Below are positions 9,212-16,802 of a stretch of 64,000 nucleotides of DNA, one piece after another. The position numbers and the translations under genes were made by a program. Each line of letters opens with the position of its first letter. Positions within the stretch are counted from its first letter, which is position 1. The notes under the pieces were generated by a model. The model saw only the letters and a program-made list of their open reading frames with translations. It was not told where the DNA came from and did no database searches. The DNA lies in NCBI RefSeq assembly GCF_000382265.1, contig NZ_KB907973.1, positions 62,001 to 126,000 of the forward strand, given 5' to 3'. The DNA is from Yoonia vestfoldensis DSM 16212. GTDB lineage: Bacteria > Pseudomonadota > Alphaproteobacteria > Rhodobacterales > Rhodobacteraceae.

Positions 9212-10177
9212 TCAGACCAGCCGATCGCCCGGCGTCCCCCCGCCGAAGAAGGAATCAAGGTTATCAAGCGCGCGAAACCCCATCGCGTCGCGCGTCTCGA
9301 AGGTGGCCGATCCGATATGCGGCAGCATGAACACATTGTCCAAACCCGCTAGGTCGGGGTTGCCGCCCGGTTCGGTGCGGAACACATCAAGGCCCGCCGC
9401 GAACAGCCGCCCGCTTTTCAGGGCGGCGACCAGCGCGTCCTCGTCCACCAGCGCGCCGCGTGCGGTATTCACCAGAATCGCCCCTTGCGGCATCAATGCG
9501 ATCGTGCGGCCGTTGATCAGCCCCGTTGTGTCCGGCGTGGCGGGACAATGCAGCGACAGCACGTCCGATACCGCCAGCAGGCTGTCGACGGTGTCGTGAA
9601 AGATCGCCCCCTTTTCCTTGTCCGGGCTCAGGCGGGTGCGGTTGTGGTAATGGATTTCCATCCCGAACCCCCGCGCGCGGTCGGCGGTGATCTGCCCGAC
9701 GCGGCCCATGCCCAGCACCCCGAACCGGCGGCCCGTGACCTGCCGCCCCACCATGAAAGCGGGCGACCAGAAGTTCCAGCGCCCTTCGCGCACCATCCTG
9801 TCGCCTTCGGACCCGCGCCGTGCCGCGCCCAGCATACACAGCATGGCAATTTCGGCGGTGGCGTCCGACAGAACGTCAGGCGTGTTGGTCACAACGATCC
9901 CGCGCGCCTTGGCCGCCGCCAGATCGACATGATCGACGCCGACGGAATGGTTGGCGATGATCTTCAACCGCTGTGGCAGGGCTGCGATGACATCGGCGTT
10001 GAAATGTTCGGAATGGCAGGGCAGGACGGCATCGACATCCTGACAGGCCGCGATCAGTTCGGCGCGCGTAAAGACGTGATCGTCTTCGTTCAGGACAACA
10101 TTATAAGTGTCGCGCGCACGCTCCAGCACAGCAGGCGCTAGCTTGCGGGGGATCAGCAGGGTGGGTGGTGTGGTCAT
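9212..10177 (-). CDS. D-2-hydroxyacid dehydrogenase (glyoxylate/hydroxypyruvate reductase type)
   Basis: NAD(P)-dependent oxidoreductase of 321 aa that interconverts 2-oxoacids and D-2-hydroxyacids. The dinucleotide-binding loop is GVLGMGRVGQ. Catalytic residues are visible as Arg in NTARGALVDE, Glu in FRTEPGG and His in LPHIGSAT. The family includes GhrB and GyaR, and the substrate is probably glyoxylate or hydroxypyruvate. It is upstream of and co-directional with the TRAP operon, with a 165-bp gap, so the two could share a theme of small 2-oxoacid metabolism without sharing a transcript. No obvious defect. Confidence 0.9.
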   Translation of the reverse strand: MTTPPTLLIPRKLAPAVLERARDTYNVVLNEDDHVFTRAELIAACQDVDAVLPCHSEHFNADVIAALPQRLKIIANHSVGVDHVDLAAAKARGIVVTNTPDVLSDATAEIAMLCMLGAARRGSEGDRMVREGRWNFWSPAFMVGRQVTGRRFGVLGMGRVGQITADRARGFGMEIHYHNRTRLSPDKEKGAIFHDTVDSLLAVSDVLSLHCPATPDTTGLINGRTIALMPQGAILVNTARGALVDEDALVAALKSGRLFAAGLDVFRTEPGGNPDLAGLDNVFMLPHIGSATFETRDAMGFRALDNLDSFFGGGTPGDRLV

Positions 10178-10239
10178 GGGCTGTCTTTCTGTTCGGTCCC
10201 GGCCATTCTGGTGGGAAAGAAACGCAAAAGAAAAGCCCG

Positions 10240-10271
10240 CAAAAGAAAAGGCCGGGCGAATGCCCGGCCTT
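10240..10271 (-). terminator. Rho-independent terminator after the PRC-barrel gene
   Basis: A perfect 10-bp stem (AAGGCCGGGC with GCCCGGCCTT, loop of four) lies 23 bases after the PRC-barrel stop. On the minus strand it is followed by a T-rich run, TTTTCTTTT. Confidence 0.85.
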
Positions 10272-10294
10272 CTGCGATGATACTAAACCGTGGA

Positions 10295-11383
10295 TCAGCT
10301 GTCGCCGGTCCATTCCGGCATGTTTTCAAGCTCTTCTTCGGTCAACTGGGTTGACACCCGCAGCGATGACGTCATTCCGCCTTCGTCGCGCGCAATCTGC
10401 AGATCGTCGAAGGCAAGCGCGACAGGCCGTGCGCCGATCCCGAGGAAACCACCCACATCGACGATCACCTCGCCCAGCTGACCATCGGCTGTGAGGACGA
10501 TATCGTCGATGTTGCCGACGGTCTCGCCGTTCAGGTCATGCACATCGGCACCGATCAGGTCGTCCGCTGTCAAAGCCGCGCGGTCTTCGTCACTGAGATA
10601 CGTGTCATCCTCCATCGCCATGGCATCGCCGGCCGGATCGGTGGTGGTGATCTCTTCGGCAACCAGAGGTGCTTGCGCGCCTTCCTGCACGAGATCATTG
10701 GCGCCGGTCGCGGGCGATGCGTCCTGCGCAGTTGTCGGGGCCAGTGGGGCATCCGACGAATCCGTCGCGGTTGTCATCGTGTCCTGCATCTCGGCGTCGT
10801 CGGTCACGGTGTTCGTGCCGCCTTCAGACTGAAAGATGCTGCCCTGCAGGGTCATGCTGTCACGGTCCATTTCGGGGCGCTGTTCCAGTTCGGCAGGGTT
10901 GCCGTTGTAGACGACAAAGAAATCTTCGTCGCTGCTGGTATCGTTGATCAGCGTCAGCTCGTCCATCGTCAGGCTGATTTCACGCGCGCCGATCCCCAGA
11001 AAGCCGCCGATGTCCAGAACGACGGCGTCGATACCGCCATCGGCACTGAAGATCACGTCATTGACGGACCCGAGGTTTTCCCAATCGTCGGCAGGCGCGT
11101 CCATTCCAGCCACGCCGGATTCTGTCATTGTGCCGTCGGCGGCAGTGCCGTCGCCGGTAATGACCGCATCACCTGTCCCGGCGCCAGCAACGCTGCTGCC
11201 ATAGATGGTGCGGCCGATCATTTCATCGGCGCTGATCTGAAGGCCGTTCATGTCGAACATGCCGCCCATCGGATCGGCCTGCGACATGGTTGTGTCGCCC
11301 GTTGTTGTCGTGGTGTCGGTCTGCGCAAAGGACGGCATTGCTGTCAGCGCGACAAGCGCGGTTGTTGCGAGAATACGTTTCAT
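10295..11383 (-). CDS. Exported protein with two PRC-barrel domains
   Basis: A 362-aa acidic protein with a Sec signal peptide (MKRILATTALVALTAMPSFAQ). It has two PRC-barrel domains, at roughly residues 50-150 and 265-350. Each contains a near-identical core, D(I/V)GGFLGIGAR, showing an internal duplication. The linker between them is low-complexity, rich in Asp, Thr, Ala and Glu. The ATG at 11383 is well supported by AAGGAG eight bases upstream. Such proteins are common periplasmic or envelope proteins of alphaproteobacteria and often belong to stress regulons. It is divergent from the phospholipase D-like gene and ends at a strong terminator. Exact function unknown. Confidence 0.88.
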   Translation of the reverse strand: MKRILATTALVALTAMPSFAQTDTTTTTGDTTMSQADPMGGMFDMNGLQISADEMIGRTIYGSSVAGAGTGDAVITGDGTAADGTMTESGVAGMDAPADDWENLGSVNDVIFSADGGIDAVVLDIGGFLGIGAREISLTMDELTLINDTSSDEDFFVVYNGNPAELEQRPEMDRDSMTLQGSIFQSEGGTNTVTDDAEMQDTMTTATDSSDAPLAPTTAQDASPATGANDLVQEGAQAPLVAEEITTTDPAGDAMAMEDDTYLSDEDRAALTADDLIGADVHDLNGETVGNIDDIVLTADGQLGEVIVDVGGFLGIGARPVALAFDDLQIARDEGGMTSSLRVSTQLTEEELENMPEWTGDS

Positions 11384-11444
11384 TTTGGTACTCCTTGATC
11401 ATCTCTTTCCGGCGGCGCAGGGTCACGTCGCCTTGTGACCGATC

Positions 11445-11470
11445 AACCGCGAGCGCTCCGAAAGGTTTCC
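11445..11470 (-). promoter_or_regulatory. Weak EcfG-like promoter upstream of the PRC-barrel gene
   Basis: On the minus strand GGAAA is followed after 17 bases by GGTT, two mismatches from GGAAC-N16/17-CGTT. It lies about 60 bases before the PRC-barrel start, back to back with the clear stress promoter of the divergent gene. Offered as a candidate only. Confidence 0.3.
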
Positions 11471-11503
11471 GCTGACGGTTCAAATAAACCACCCGAAACG
11501 GAC

Positions 11504-11528
11504 GGAACCTTGCCTGTGCTTTTGCGTT
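11504..11528 (+). promoter_or_regulatory. EcfG-type stress promoter upstream of the phospholipase D-like gene
   Basis: GGAAC at 11504-11508, a 16-base spacer and CGTT at 11525-11528 match the alphaproteobacterial EcfG consensus exactly. It points at the phospholipase D-like gene; transcription would begin near 11535. Confidence 0.7.
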
Positions 11529-11780
11529 AGCCGCGCCCTGCGGGTCGACTGTCAAACGCCGCTTGTCGCAGTGAATACCCAATGGATGAGGGTGCTTGCG
11601 GAACTCTTGCAAAGCTCTTGCGTTGCTTCCTTGCAGTCGGCAGGCGCAATGCCGCCGCTGCAAGATATGGCGTCGATCGATCATGGTGTCCGACCACCCC
11701 ATGCGACGCCAACAGGCACGGGCAATGAATGTCCGAATGACGTGATCGGGCGAAACGTGGTTTGCAAAGATTGGCACAAG
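11529..11780 (+). other. Long leader before the phospholipase D-like gene
   Basis: About 250 bases separate the stress promoter from the ATG I prefer. The frame is open from a GTG at 11571, so 70 extra residues are possible, but they lack a ribosome-binding site and look like chance coding. I see no recognisable RNA element here. Confidence 0.3.
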
Positions 11781-13379
11781 ATGAACCAGATGACGCAGCT
11801 ACAAAACCACGAGATCGGCCGGTCGCTTCACAAGAACGCCGCTGCCGTTGATGACCTTTCCGTTCTGATCACAGCGGCAGAGGCGTTTCCCGCGCTCGAA
11901 AAGGCCGTTCTGGACGCGCGCCATGACATTTCCGGGTGCTTTCGCATTTTTGACCTGACGACGCGGTTGCGTTCCGCCGAGGCACTGGAAATCGGCAGCA
12001 CATGGTTCGATCTTCTGTTGCATGCACTGAACCGTGGCGTGGCCGTGCGTCTGATCGTGTCCGATTTTGACCCTGTCGCAGCGGTCGAGTTGCACAGGCT
12101 CGCCTGGCGCACCCAACGGCAGATCGCGGCGCTGCGCGAAGTCGCCGCGCCCGACGCGCAATTGTCCTTCACCGTGGCCTTGCATGATGCACAATGCGGG
12201 CTTTGTTCGCGCGTGGCGCTTTATCCTCTCGCCCGCAAGAAGATGCGCGAGATGGTGGAAATCTGGTCCGGCATGACCATGGCCGAGCGGAGCCGGTTCA
12301 GGATGGAATCGCCGGGGTTGCGACGTCTGAGCCGCGTTGATCGCCATGATCAACTCTGGTTTCCGCAGACGCTGGGCCAGATCCACCCTGCGACGCATCA
12401 TCAAAAGCTGGCCGTGTTCGATGACAAGATGGTGTATATCGGCGGTCTTGATCTGAACGACCGGCGCTATGATACGCATGACCACCTGCGGTCGCCCGAC
12501 CAGACATGGCACGACGTGCAGCTGATGGCGACCGGGCCGGTCGTTGCGGCGGCCAAGGCGCATCTTGATACGTTTCTTGATGTGGTCGCCCGCAAGACCC
12601 GCCCTTCGCCGCCGGTCGCCGGCTTTGTGCGCACCTTGTCGCGCCGCCGCGTGAATGCGCCGTTTCGCCTGTCACCGCAGAATGTCATCGACGAGATCGA
12701 ATCCGTGCATCTGCGCGCCATCGGGCAGTCGCACCAACTTATCTATCTGGAAACGCAGTTCCTGCGGCACCTTCCTATTGCGCGGGCTCTTGCGCGACGC
12801 GCAAAGCAGGTGCCTGACCTGCGGTTGATCGTGGTCCTGCCCGCCGCGCCAGAATCTGTCGCCTTCTCGGACAAACCGGGGCTGGACAGCCGGTTCGGTG
12901 AACACCAGCAGGTGCGTGTCATCAATTGCCTGCGCCAGGCGTTCGGGCCGGACCGGCTTTTGTTCGCCTCGCCTGTTCAACCGCGTAACAGCGACAGCCC
13001 CGATCGCGATGCGCTGGAAAATGCGCCGCTGATCTATGTCCATTCCAAGGTGTCCATCTTTGATGATTCCGTGGCGGTTGTGTCATCGGCTAATCTGAAC
13101 GGACGAAGCATGCGCTGGGACACCGAGACGGGCCTGCACCTGACCCGAAAAGATCACGTGGCCCAAGTCCGCGCGCGCGTCATGGGTGTCTGGCTGCCGC
13201 GTGATGCCGGGCCGGAATTCATGGATGTACCGACAGGGTTTGATCATTGGAAAAGGCTGGTCAGCACCAACAGTGCTTTACCACCGCAACATCGACGCGG
13301 GTTTCTGGTCGAATACGATTCCGACGCCGCCCGTGACATGGCCGCCCCCGTGCCAGGTGTTCCGCCGGAGATCGTCTAG
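11781..13379 (+). CDS. Phospholipase D-like / cardiolipin synthase-like protein
   Basis: A 532-aa enzyme with two HKD phosphodiesterase motifs. The first is HHQKLAVFDD with His207, Lys209 and Asp214, followed by GGLDLN. The second, near the C-terminus, is HSKVSIFDD, followed by SANLNGRS. Two such motifs form one active site in phospholipase D and bacterial cardiolipin synthases, which transfer phosphatidyl groups. No N-terminal membrane anchor is seen, unlike classical ClsA. An EcfG-type promoter lies upstream, implying stress-time lipid remodelling. The start is uncertain: ATG 11781 begins a sensible N-terminus but has a weak ribosome-binding site, and ATG 11790 is equally possible. The gene ends 12 bases from the convergent Crp/Fnr gene. 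Confidence 0.85.
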   Translation: MNQMTQLQNHEIGRSLHKNAAAVDDLSVLITAAEAFPALEKAVLDARHDISGCFRIFDLTTRLRSAEALEIGSTWFDLLLHALNRGVAVRLIVSDFDPVAAVELHRLAWRTQRQIAALREVAAPDAQLSFTVALHDAQCGLCSRVALYPLARKKMREMVEIWSGMTMAERSRFRMESPGLRRLSRVDRHDQLWFPQTLGQIHPATHHQKLAVFDDKMVYIGGLDLNDRRYDTHDHLRSPDQTWHDVQLMATGPVVAAAKAHLDTFLDVVARKTRPSPPVAGFVRTLSRRRVNAPFRLSPQNVIDEIESVHLRAIGQSHQLIYLETQFLRHLPIARALARRAKQVPDLRLIVVLPAAPESVAFSDKPGLDSRFGEHQQVRVINCLRQAFGPDRLLFASPVQPRNSDSPDRDALENAPLIYVHSKVSIFDDSVAVVSSANLNGRSMRWDTETGLHLTRKDHVAQVRARVMGVWLPRDAGPEFMDVPTGFDHWKRLVSTNSALPPQHRRGFLVEYDSDAARDMAAPVPGVPPEIV

Positions 13380-13391
13380 GACGCGAGGCGG

Positions 13392-14123
13392 CTAGAGAAG
13401 TGGCCGACGCACCGGCGTGTCGTCGCGGTCCAGTTCCGCGATCTCGCACAAGGCCGGGTAATCATGGATTTCCAGCCGGCCGCCGCGCCATGTCGCGAGC
13501 TTCTGATCGCGCAGTTTCTTCAGCATCTTGTTGGTATGGACGACAGACATGCCCAAGGCATCGGCCATGTCCTGCTGCTTGTAGGGCAGCGGCATCACGT
13601 AATCCTTGCCAAGCTTCACCGCCTCGGCGCGGTCATAGATCCGCACAAGCGCACGTGCGATCCGCGTGATCCCGGTCATGTGGCCAAGTACAGCCAGCCT
13701 TTCACCCAGAAAATGTTCTTCGACGGCCGCGAGCCATGTCAGGTCAAAGGCGCGTCCGGGCTGGTCGCGGAACAATTCCCAAAGCCGTTTGCGGTCGAAG
13801 ACGCACAAAACCATGTCGGATGTCGCTTCGACAGAATGTTGCATTTCTTTCATCACGCCTGCTTGCAGCCCAATGAAATCGCCGGGCATGACAAAGTTGA
13901 GCACCTGCCGATCCCCCGACATCAGCGTCTTGTAGCGCAACCCCATGCCATCCAGCGCAGTGTAGAGTTGCGGGCTGTTCGACCCTTCCATCATCAGGGT
14001 CGTCCCTGCGGCGATCTTCAACTCTCCCGATTTGAAGGCCTGCATGAAATTGATCTCTGCATCAGTGAACTGATCAAAGATCGGCTGTTTCCGAAGCGGG
14101 CAGTTTCGGCAAGTTGTGACCAT
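13392..14123 (-). CDS. Crp/Fnr family transcriptional regulator
   Basis: A 243-aa regulator with an N-terminal cyclic-nucleotide-binding-like beta-roll (about residues 15-145), a dimerisation helix and a C-terminal winged helix. The segment LPYKQQDMADALGMSVVHTNKMLKKL is split here only as a guide: the recognition helix is the SVVHTNKMLKKL part. A Cys5-x2-Cys8 pair at the N-terminus (CRNCPLR) recalls FNR, but the other two FNR iron-sulfur cysteines are not obvious, since only one further Cys lies in the sensor region. Oxygen sensing is therefore not supported. The target genes are unknown; it sits inside the stress island. Confidence 0.9.
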   Translation of the reverse strand: MVTTCRNCPLRKQPIFDQFTDAEINFMQAFKSGELKIAAGTTLMMEGSNSPQLYTALDGMGLRYKTLMSGDRQVLNFVMPGDFIGLQAGVMKEMQHSVEATSDMVLCVFDRKRLWELFRDQPGRAFDLTWLAAVEEHFLGERLAVLGHMTGITRIARALVRIYDRAEAVKLGKDYVMPLPYKQQDMADALGMSVVHTNKMLKKLRDQKLATWRGGRLEIHDYPALCEIAELDRDDTPVRRPLL

Positions 14124-14217
14124 GGAGATAATCCGCCTGAACCTGTCACAGATTAATGCGTGACCTTGAAAACACTATAGAGAAGAGTCAGGAAAGCCCG
14201 AAGAATTCACCTGAAAG

Positions 14218-14604
14218 ATGCATATGCCATATGACGATCCAACCCGGCAAGAGCCGCTAAAATATATTGTCATGGAGAGTAATCTTCTGATCGCGGAGGA
14301 TATCTGTGGCGCGCTTCTGGCAAGGGGGCCGTGCCGTCTGGTCAAGGTCGCGACGCATGAGGAATTGCAAGATGTCGTCACACCCGGTGGGCCGGTTGCT
14401 GCAATGTTTCTTGAAATGCGCTTCGATGATCTGATGGCGTCGCCTGTGTACCCGGCGCTTTTGCTGACCGGGGCCAAAATCGTCCTGACAGTGGGCGAGG
14501 ATGACGAGGCGGCCGTGCTGGATCAAGGCTGGGCCATGCTCGTGCGTCCGTTCACCGAAGACATGATCCATGGCAGTTTGCGGACGGCAGTGCGCGAAAT
14601 CTAA
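14218..14604 (+). CDS. Degenerate response-regulator receiver protein, 128 aa
   Basis: A stand-alone receiver-like domain with the usual start, ESNLLIAEDICGALL, in which the acidic pair is reduced to one Glu. At the phospho-acceptor position the strand reads AAMFLEMRFDD, so Glu replaces the usual Asp. The conserved Lys near the end is Arg (LVRPF). The fold periodicity is intact but the protein probably cannot be phosphorylated in the normal way; Glu may mimic the phosphorylated state. It overlaps the convergent holin-like gene by four bases. Similar single-domain receivers act in alphaproteobacterial general stress signalling, which fits the location near phyR. Confidence 0.75.
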   Translation: MHMPYDDPTRQEPLKYIVMESNLLIAEDICGALLARGPCRLVKVATHEELQDVVTPGGPVAAMFLEMRFDDLMASPVYPALLLTGAKIVLTVGEDDEAAVLDQGWAMLVRPFTEDMIHGSLRTAVREI

Positions 14605-14960
14605 CGGCGCGGCCTTCGGGCGTTGCGTCCGGCCTGCATACCGGCGGCAAAGCCTTCAGCCATCCGCAGGAACGGTTCGACACCCTGGGCCGGTTGAGGT
14701 GCTGCCGCTACAGGTTCGGCGGGCGTTTTCCGGTCATTGCGCCCCGCGATCAGCACGAAACAGATGCCAAGCACCATGTAAAGCAGGCCCAGCACCGTCC
14801 ATGCGGCAAGCACACCCTGATGCGTCGCCAGCAACACCCAGAGGGCGACCGTCAGAAACGCAAGGCCGGTCGCACAAAACACGATGCCTGCGGCGGACAA
14901 GGCCGCCGCGCGGGCTGCAAGGCGCGCGCGGCGACGAAGATCGGAAACCAGTCCGGTCAT
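14601..14960 (-). CDS. Holin-superfamily-like (phage holin family) membrane protein
   Basis: A 119-aa membrane protein with a basic N-terminal helix (DLRRRARLAARAA) and two adjacent hydrophobic segments (about residues 20-42 and 50-70). A proline-rich linker and an Arg-rich C-terminus follow. This is the shape of the bacterial 'phage holin family' (Pfam PF07332-like) proteins usually found beside DUF883 proteins, not of a phage lysis cassette. It follows the DUF883 gene after three bases and shares its stress promoter. Probably an envelope-stress protein; the molecular role is unknown. Confidence 0.75.
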   Translation of the reverse strand: MTGLVSDLRRRARLAARAAALSAAGIVFCATGLAFLTVALWVLLATHQGVLAAWTVLGLLYMVLGICFVLIAGRNDRKTPAEPVAAAPQPAQGVEPFLRMAEGFAAGMQAGRNARRPRR

Positions 14961-14963
14961 GGA

Positions 14964-15269
14964 TTACTTCCGTCCTGTCAGAAAACCCATCAAGAATCCG
15001 ACGCCGACCGCCATACCGACGGCTGCGGCGGGTTGCTGGCGCACGGCGTCAACAGCCTGTTGGCCAAGCTCTTCACCACTGGCGCGCAGCTCCGCGGCTT
15101 TCAGACGTGCGGATTCGACCGCTGCATCCTTGGTCGATGCGCCGATCTCTCCCAGAGATTTGGAAATCGCGCTGATGTCCTGACGCAGAACCGCAATCTG
15201 TTCGGACAGCTGTTCAATGTGATCTTGGGTGTCTTGCGGGGCGGTATTCACTGCTTTTGGCTGAGCCAT
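14964..15269 (-). CDS. DUF883 / ElaB-YqjD-like membrane-anchored protein
   Basis: A 101-aa protein with a long amphipathic helical region (residues 15-75) and one C-terminal hydrophobic segment, AAAVGMAVGVGFLMGFLTGRK (split: hydrophobic part VGMAVGVGFLMGFL). This is the tail-anchored form of ElaB/YqjD proteins that bind the inner membrane in stressed or stationary cells. The ATG at 15269 has AAAGGA seven to eight bases upstream; the longer frame adds nine unlikely residues. A perfect EcfG-type promoter precedes it and the holin-like gene follows it. Confidence 0.85.
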   Translation of the reverse strand: MAQPKAVNTAPQDTQDHIEQLSEQIAVLRQDISAISKSLGEIGASTKDAAVESARLKAAELRASGEELGQQAVDAVRQQPAAAVGMAVGVGFLMGFLTGRK

Positions 15270-15300
15270 GTTGAAATCCTTTCGTTGTCTCTGCAACCAT

Positions 15301-15325
15301 AACGCCGCAGTGGCAACGAAGTTCC
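15301..15325 (-). promoter_or_regulatory. EcfG-type stress promoter for the DUF883/holin operon
   Basis: Minus-strand GGAAC (15325-15321), 16 bases, CGTT (15304-15301): an exact consensus match. The predicted transcript start is about 25 bases before the DUF883 ATG. Confidence 0.75.
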
Positions 15326-15387
15326 GTCAGAGGGCATATTCGCCCGTTCGCCCGCAACGCCCAATCAGGCCATTTGTGGGCGGACAG

Positions 15388-15413
15388 GGAACCAAGTGGC
15401 AGGTTCGCTGGTT
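15388..15413 (+). promoter_or_regulatory. EcfG-type stress promoter for the DUF1328 gene
   Basis: GGAAC (15388-15392), 17 bases, GGTT (15410-15413): one mismatch in the -10 element. It lies about 40 bases before the small-gene ATG and is divergent from the DUF883 promoter. Confidence 0.6.
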
Positions 15414-15453
15414 GGACCCGCATCACAACTGGTGAATATGAAAGGAGAAATCC

Positions 15454-15624
15454 ATGCTGTATTGGGCACTTGTCTTTCTTGTCGTCGCGCTTGTCGCGGG
15501 CGTGCTGGGCTTTGGCGGGATCGCTTCGGCCTCGGCCGGAATCGCGCAAATCCTGTTCTTTGTCTTTATCGTGCTGTTCGTCGTCGCGATGATCGCCCGC
15601 GCCTTACGCGGACGGACACCCTGA
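15454..15624 (+). CDS. DUF1328 small membrane protein, 56 aa
   Basis: A 56-residue protein with two membrane segments, [20 protein letters not shown] and [17 protein letters not shown]. They are separated by [10 protein letters not shown], the conserved centre of the DUF1328 (YtjA-like) family. GGAG lies seven bases before the ATG. It has a stress promoter upstream and a strong terminator downstream, so it is transcribed alone. The family is widespread in proteobacteria and usually osmotic- or stress-induced; its molecular function is unknown. Confidence 0.9.
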   Translation: MLYWALVFLVVALVAGVLGFGGIASASAGIAQILFFVFIVLFVVAMIARALRGRTP

Positions 15625-15646
15625 CGCCTGCGTCGCCATAACAAAA

Positions 15647-15682
15647 GACCCTGCACCAAAAATGCAGGGTCGCTTTTTTTTT
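15647..15682 (+). terminator. Rho-independent terminator after DUF1328
   Basis: A 9-bp perfect stem (GACCCTGCA with TGCAGGGTC, 7-base loop) is followed by GC and nine T residues. It lies between the convergent DUF1328 and phyR genes and, with weaker A-tract support, could also stop phyR transcription. Confidence 0.9.
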
Positions 15683-15690
15683 GGTCGCAT

Positions 15691-16509
15691 CTAGGCGCGC
15701 AGGGTCTCTGTCCCGGCAAAGAACATCGCCTGGCTGACCGCGGATTGCACCTGTTCTTCCGTGTATGGCTTGGTAATCAGGAACGCCGGTTCCGGACGTT
15801 CGCCCGTCAGCAGCCTTTCGGGAAACGCGGTGATAAAGACGATGGGCAGTTCGCCCAGCTCTGTGAGGATATGATTGACGGCATCGATCCCCGACGATTT
15901 ATCGGCCAACTGGATGTCGGCAAGGATCATGTCGGGCGGATCGCGCCGCGCCAGTTGCACGGCCTCGTCGCGGGTGCGGGCGATGTTGGTGACCGCATGA
16001 CCCATCTCTTCAACAATGGCGCGAATGTCCATTGCGATGATCGCCTCGTCTTCGATGATCATGATCCGGCCATGAATGGCGCTTGTCATCTCGTTGCGTG
16101 CGATCGACAAAAGCGAATGCGCCTCGTCTGTGGTGGTGCCGATGATGGTGGCGATATCGTTCGTCGTAAAGCCTTCGATGCTATGCAGCAGCAGGACCTC
16201 GCGGGTGTTTTCGGTCAGCCCCGAAAGACGCCATTGCGCGCGCGCTTCGGGCGTGTCGGGGTCTGTCGCTTCGTCGACCGGAGAGCCGGAAGAAACCCAG
16301 ATTTGGTGGAAGACGCGAAACAGGGCCGTTTTGGGCGCAAGCGCGCGGTCAAAGACCGTGTCGTCCGACAGCACCGCCTCGAGCGTTGCGGCCGCGTAAT
16401 TGTCACCCGATCGCTGACTGCCCGTCAAGGCACGGGCATAGCGCCGCAGGAAAGGCAGTTGATCTGCAATTTCCGTCGCGAGATCAGGCAAGTTCTGTGT
16501 TTCCGTCAT
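15691..16509 (-). CDS. phyR: PhyR, general stress response anti-anti-sigma regulator
   Basis: A 272-aa two-domain protein. The N-terminal sigma-like half (about residues 15-145) has region 2- and 4-like helices, and the C-terminal receiver domain (about 147-265) has Glu153/Asp154, phospho-acceptor Asp198 (LADIQL), Thr227 and Lys247 (TKPYT). This arrangement is unique to PhyR. When phosphorylated it binds NepR through the sigma-like half and frees EcfG. It is divergent from nepR-ecfG, the standard alphaproteobacterial layout, and an exact EcfG-type promoter in front of it implies positive feedback. All catalytic receiver residues are intact. Confidence 0.97.
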   Translation of the reverse strand: MTETQNLPDLATEIADQLPFLRRYARALTGSQRSGDNYAAATLEAVLSDDTVFDRALAPKTALFRVFHQIWVSSGSPVDEATDPDTPEARAQWRLSGLTENTREVLLLHSIEGFTTNDIATIIGTTTDEAHSLLSIARNEMTSAIHGRIMIIEDEAIIAMDIRAIVEEMGHAVTNIARTRDEAVQLARRDPPDMILADIQLADKSSGIDAVNHILTELGELPIVFITAFPERLLTGERPEPAFLITKPYTEEQVQSAVSQAMFFAGTETLRA

Positions 16510-16546
16510 TGATGTCCCCAGAAGTGGAAAAAAGTTGATCTTGTAT

Positions 16547-16571
16547 GGAACCCAACGCCGGCGGCCGTGTT
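16547..16571 (+). promoter_or_regulatory. EcfG-type promoter for nepR-ecfG
   Basis: GGAAC at 16547-16551, 16 bases, then TGTT: one mismatch from consensus. It reads toward nepR and interleaves with the opposite-strand phyR promoter. Confidence 0.55.
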
Positions 16572-16578
16572 ATGTTCC
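16554..16578 (-). promoter_or_regulatory. EcfG-type promoter for phyR
   Basis: Minus-strand GGAAC (16578-16574), 16 bases, CGTT (16557-16554): an exact consensus match, 45 bases before the phyR start. Confidence 0.75.
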
Positions 16579-16628
16579 AAGGAGGGTGCAAAATTGTTCC
16601 TTTTCAAGGGTGGCAGAAAATAGGCGAC

Positions 16629-16802
16629 ATGGCAAACAAACGCAGGACGACCGAATTGAACCAGCAAATTGATGAAAACCTCCGCCGGGTTTACGCGGAT
16701 GCCGCCAAGGAGCCGGTTCCAGAACGCTTTACCAAGCTTCTGGAGCAGTTGCGGACACGCACGGCCCAACGTACGCCAGAACCCCCCGAGGAAAAATCGT
16801 GA
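16629..16802 (+). CDS. nepR: NepR anti-sigma factor
   Basis: A 57-aa helical protein containing the NepR core, IDENLRRVY followed by PVPERFTKLLEQL, which holds EcfG inactive until phosphorylated PhyR displaces it. I place the start at ATG 16629, because the earlier part of the open frame is promoter DNA. The ribosome-binding site is weak. The stop overlaps the ecfG GTG start as GTGA, so sigma and anti-sigma are made in step. Confidence 0.95.
   Translation: MANKRRTTELNQQIDENLRRVYADAAKEPVPERFTKLLEQLRTRTAQRTPEPPEEKS

Noticed and set aside
9204..9219. TGGTC-N6-GACCA palindrome as a GntR operator for the TRAP operon
   Set aside because: Half of it is the coding end of the dehydrogenase gene, there is one copy, and no GntR gene is present.
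11571..11780. 70-residue N-terminal extension of the phospholipase D-like protein
   Set aside because: GTG start without ribosome-binding site and sequence unlike any exported or membrane anchor; treated as leader.
14601..15269. Holin-like gene as a prophage remnant
   Set aside because: No lysin, capsid or integrase nearby; the DUF883 partner and a stress promoter fit a chromosomal envelope-stress pair.
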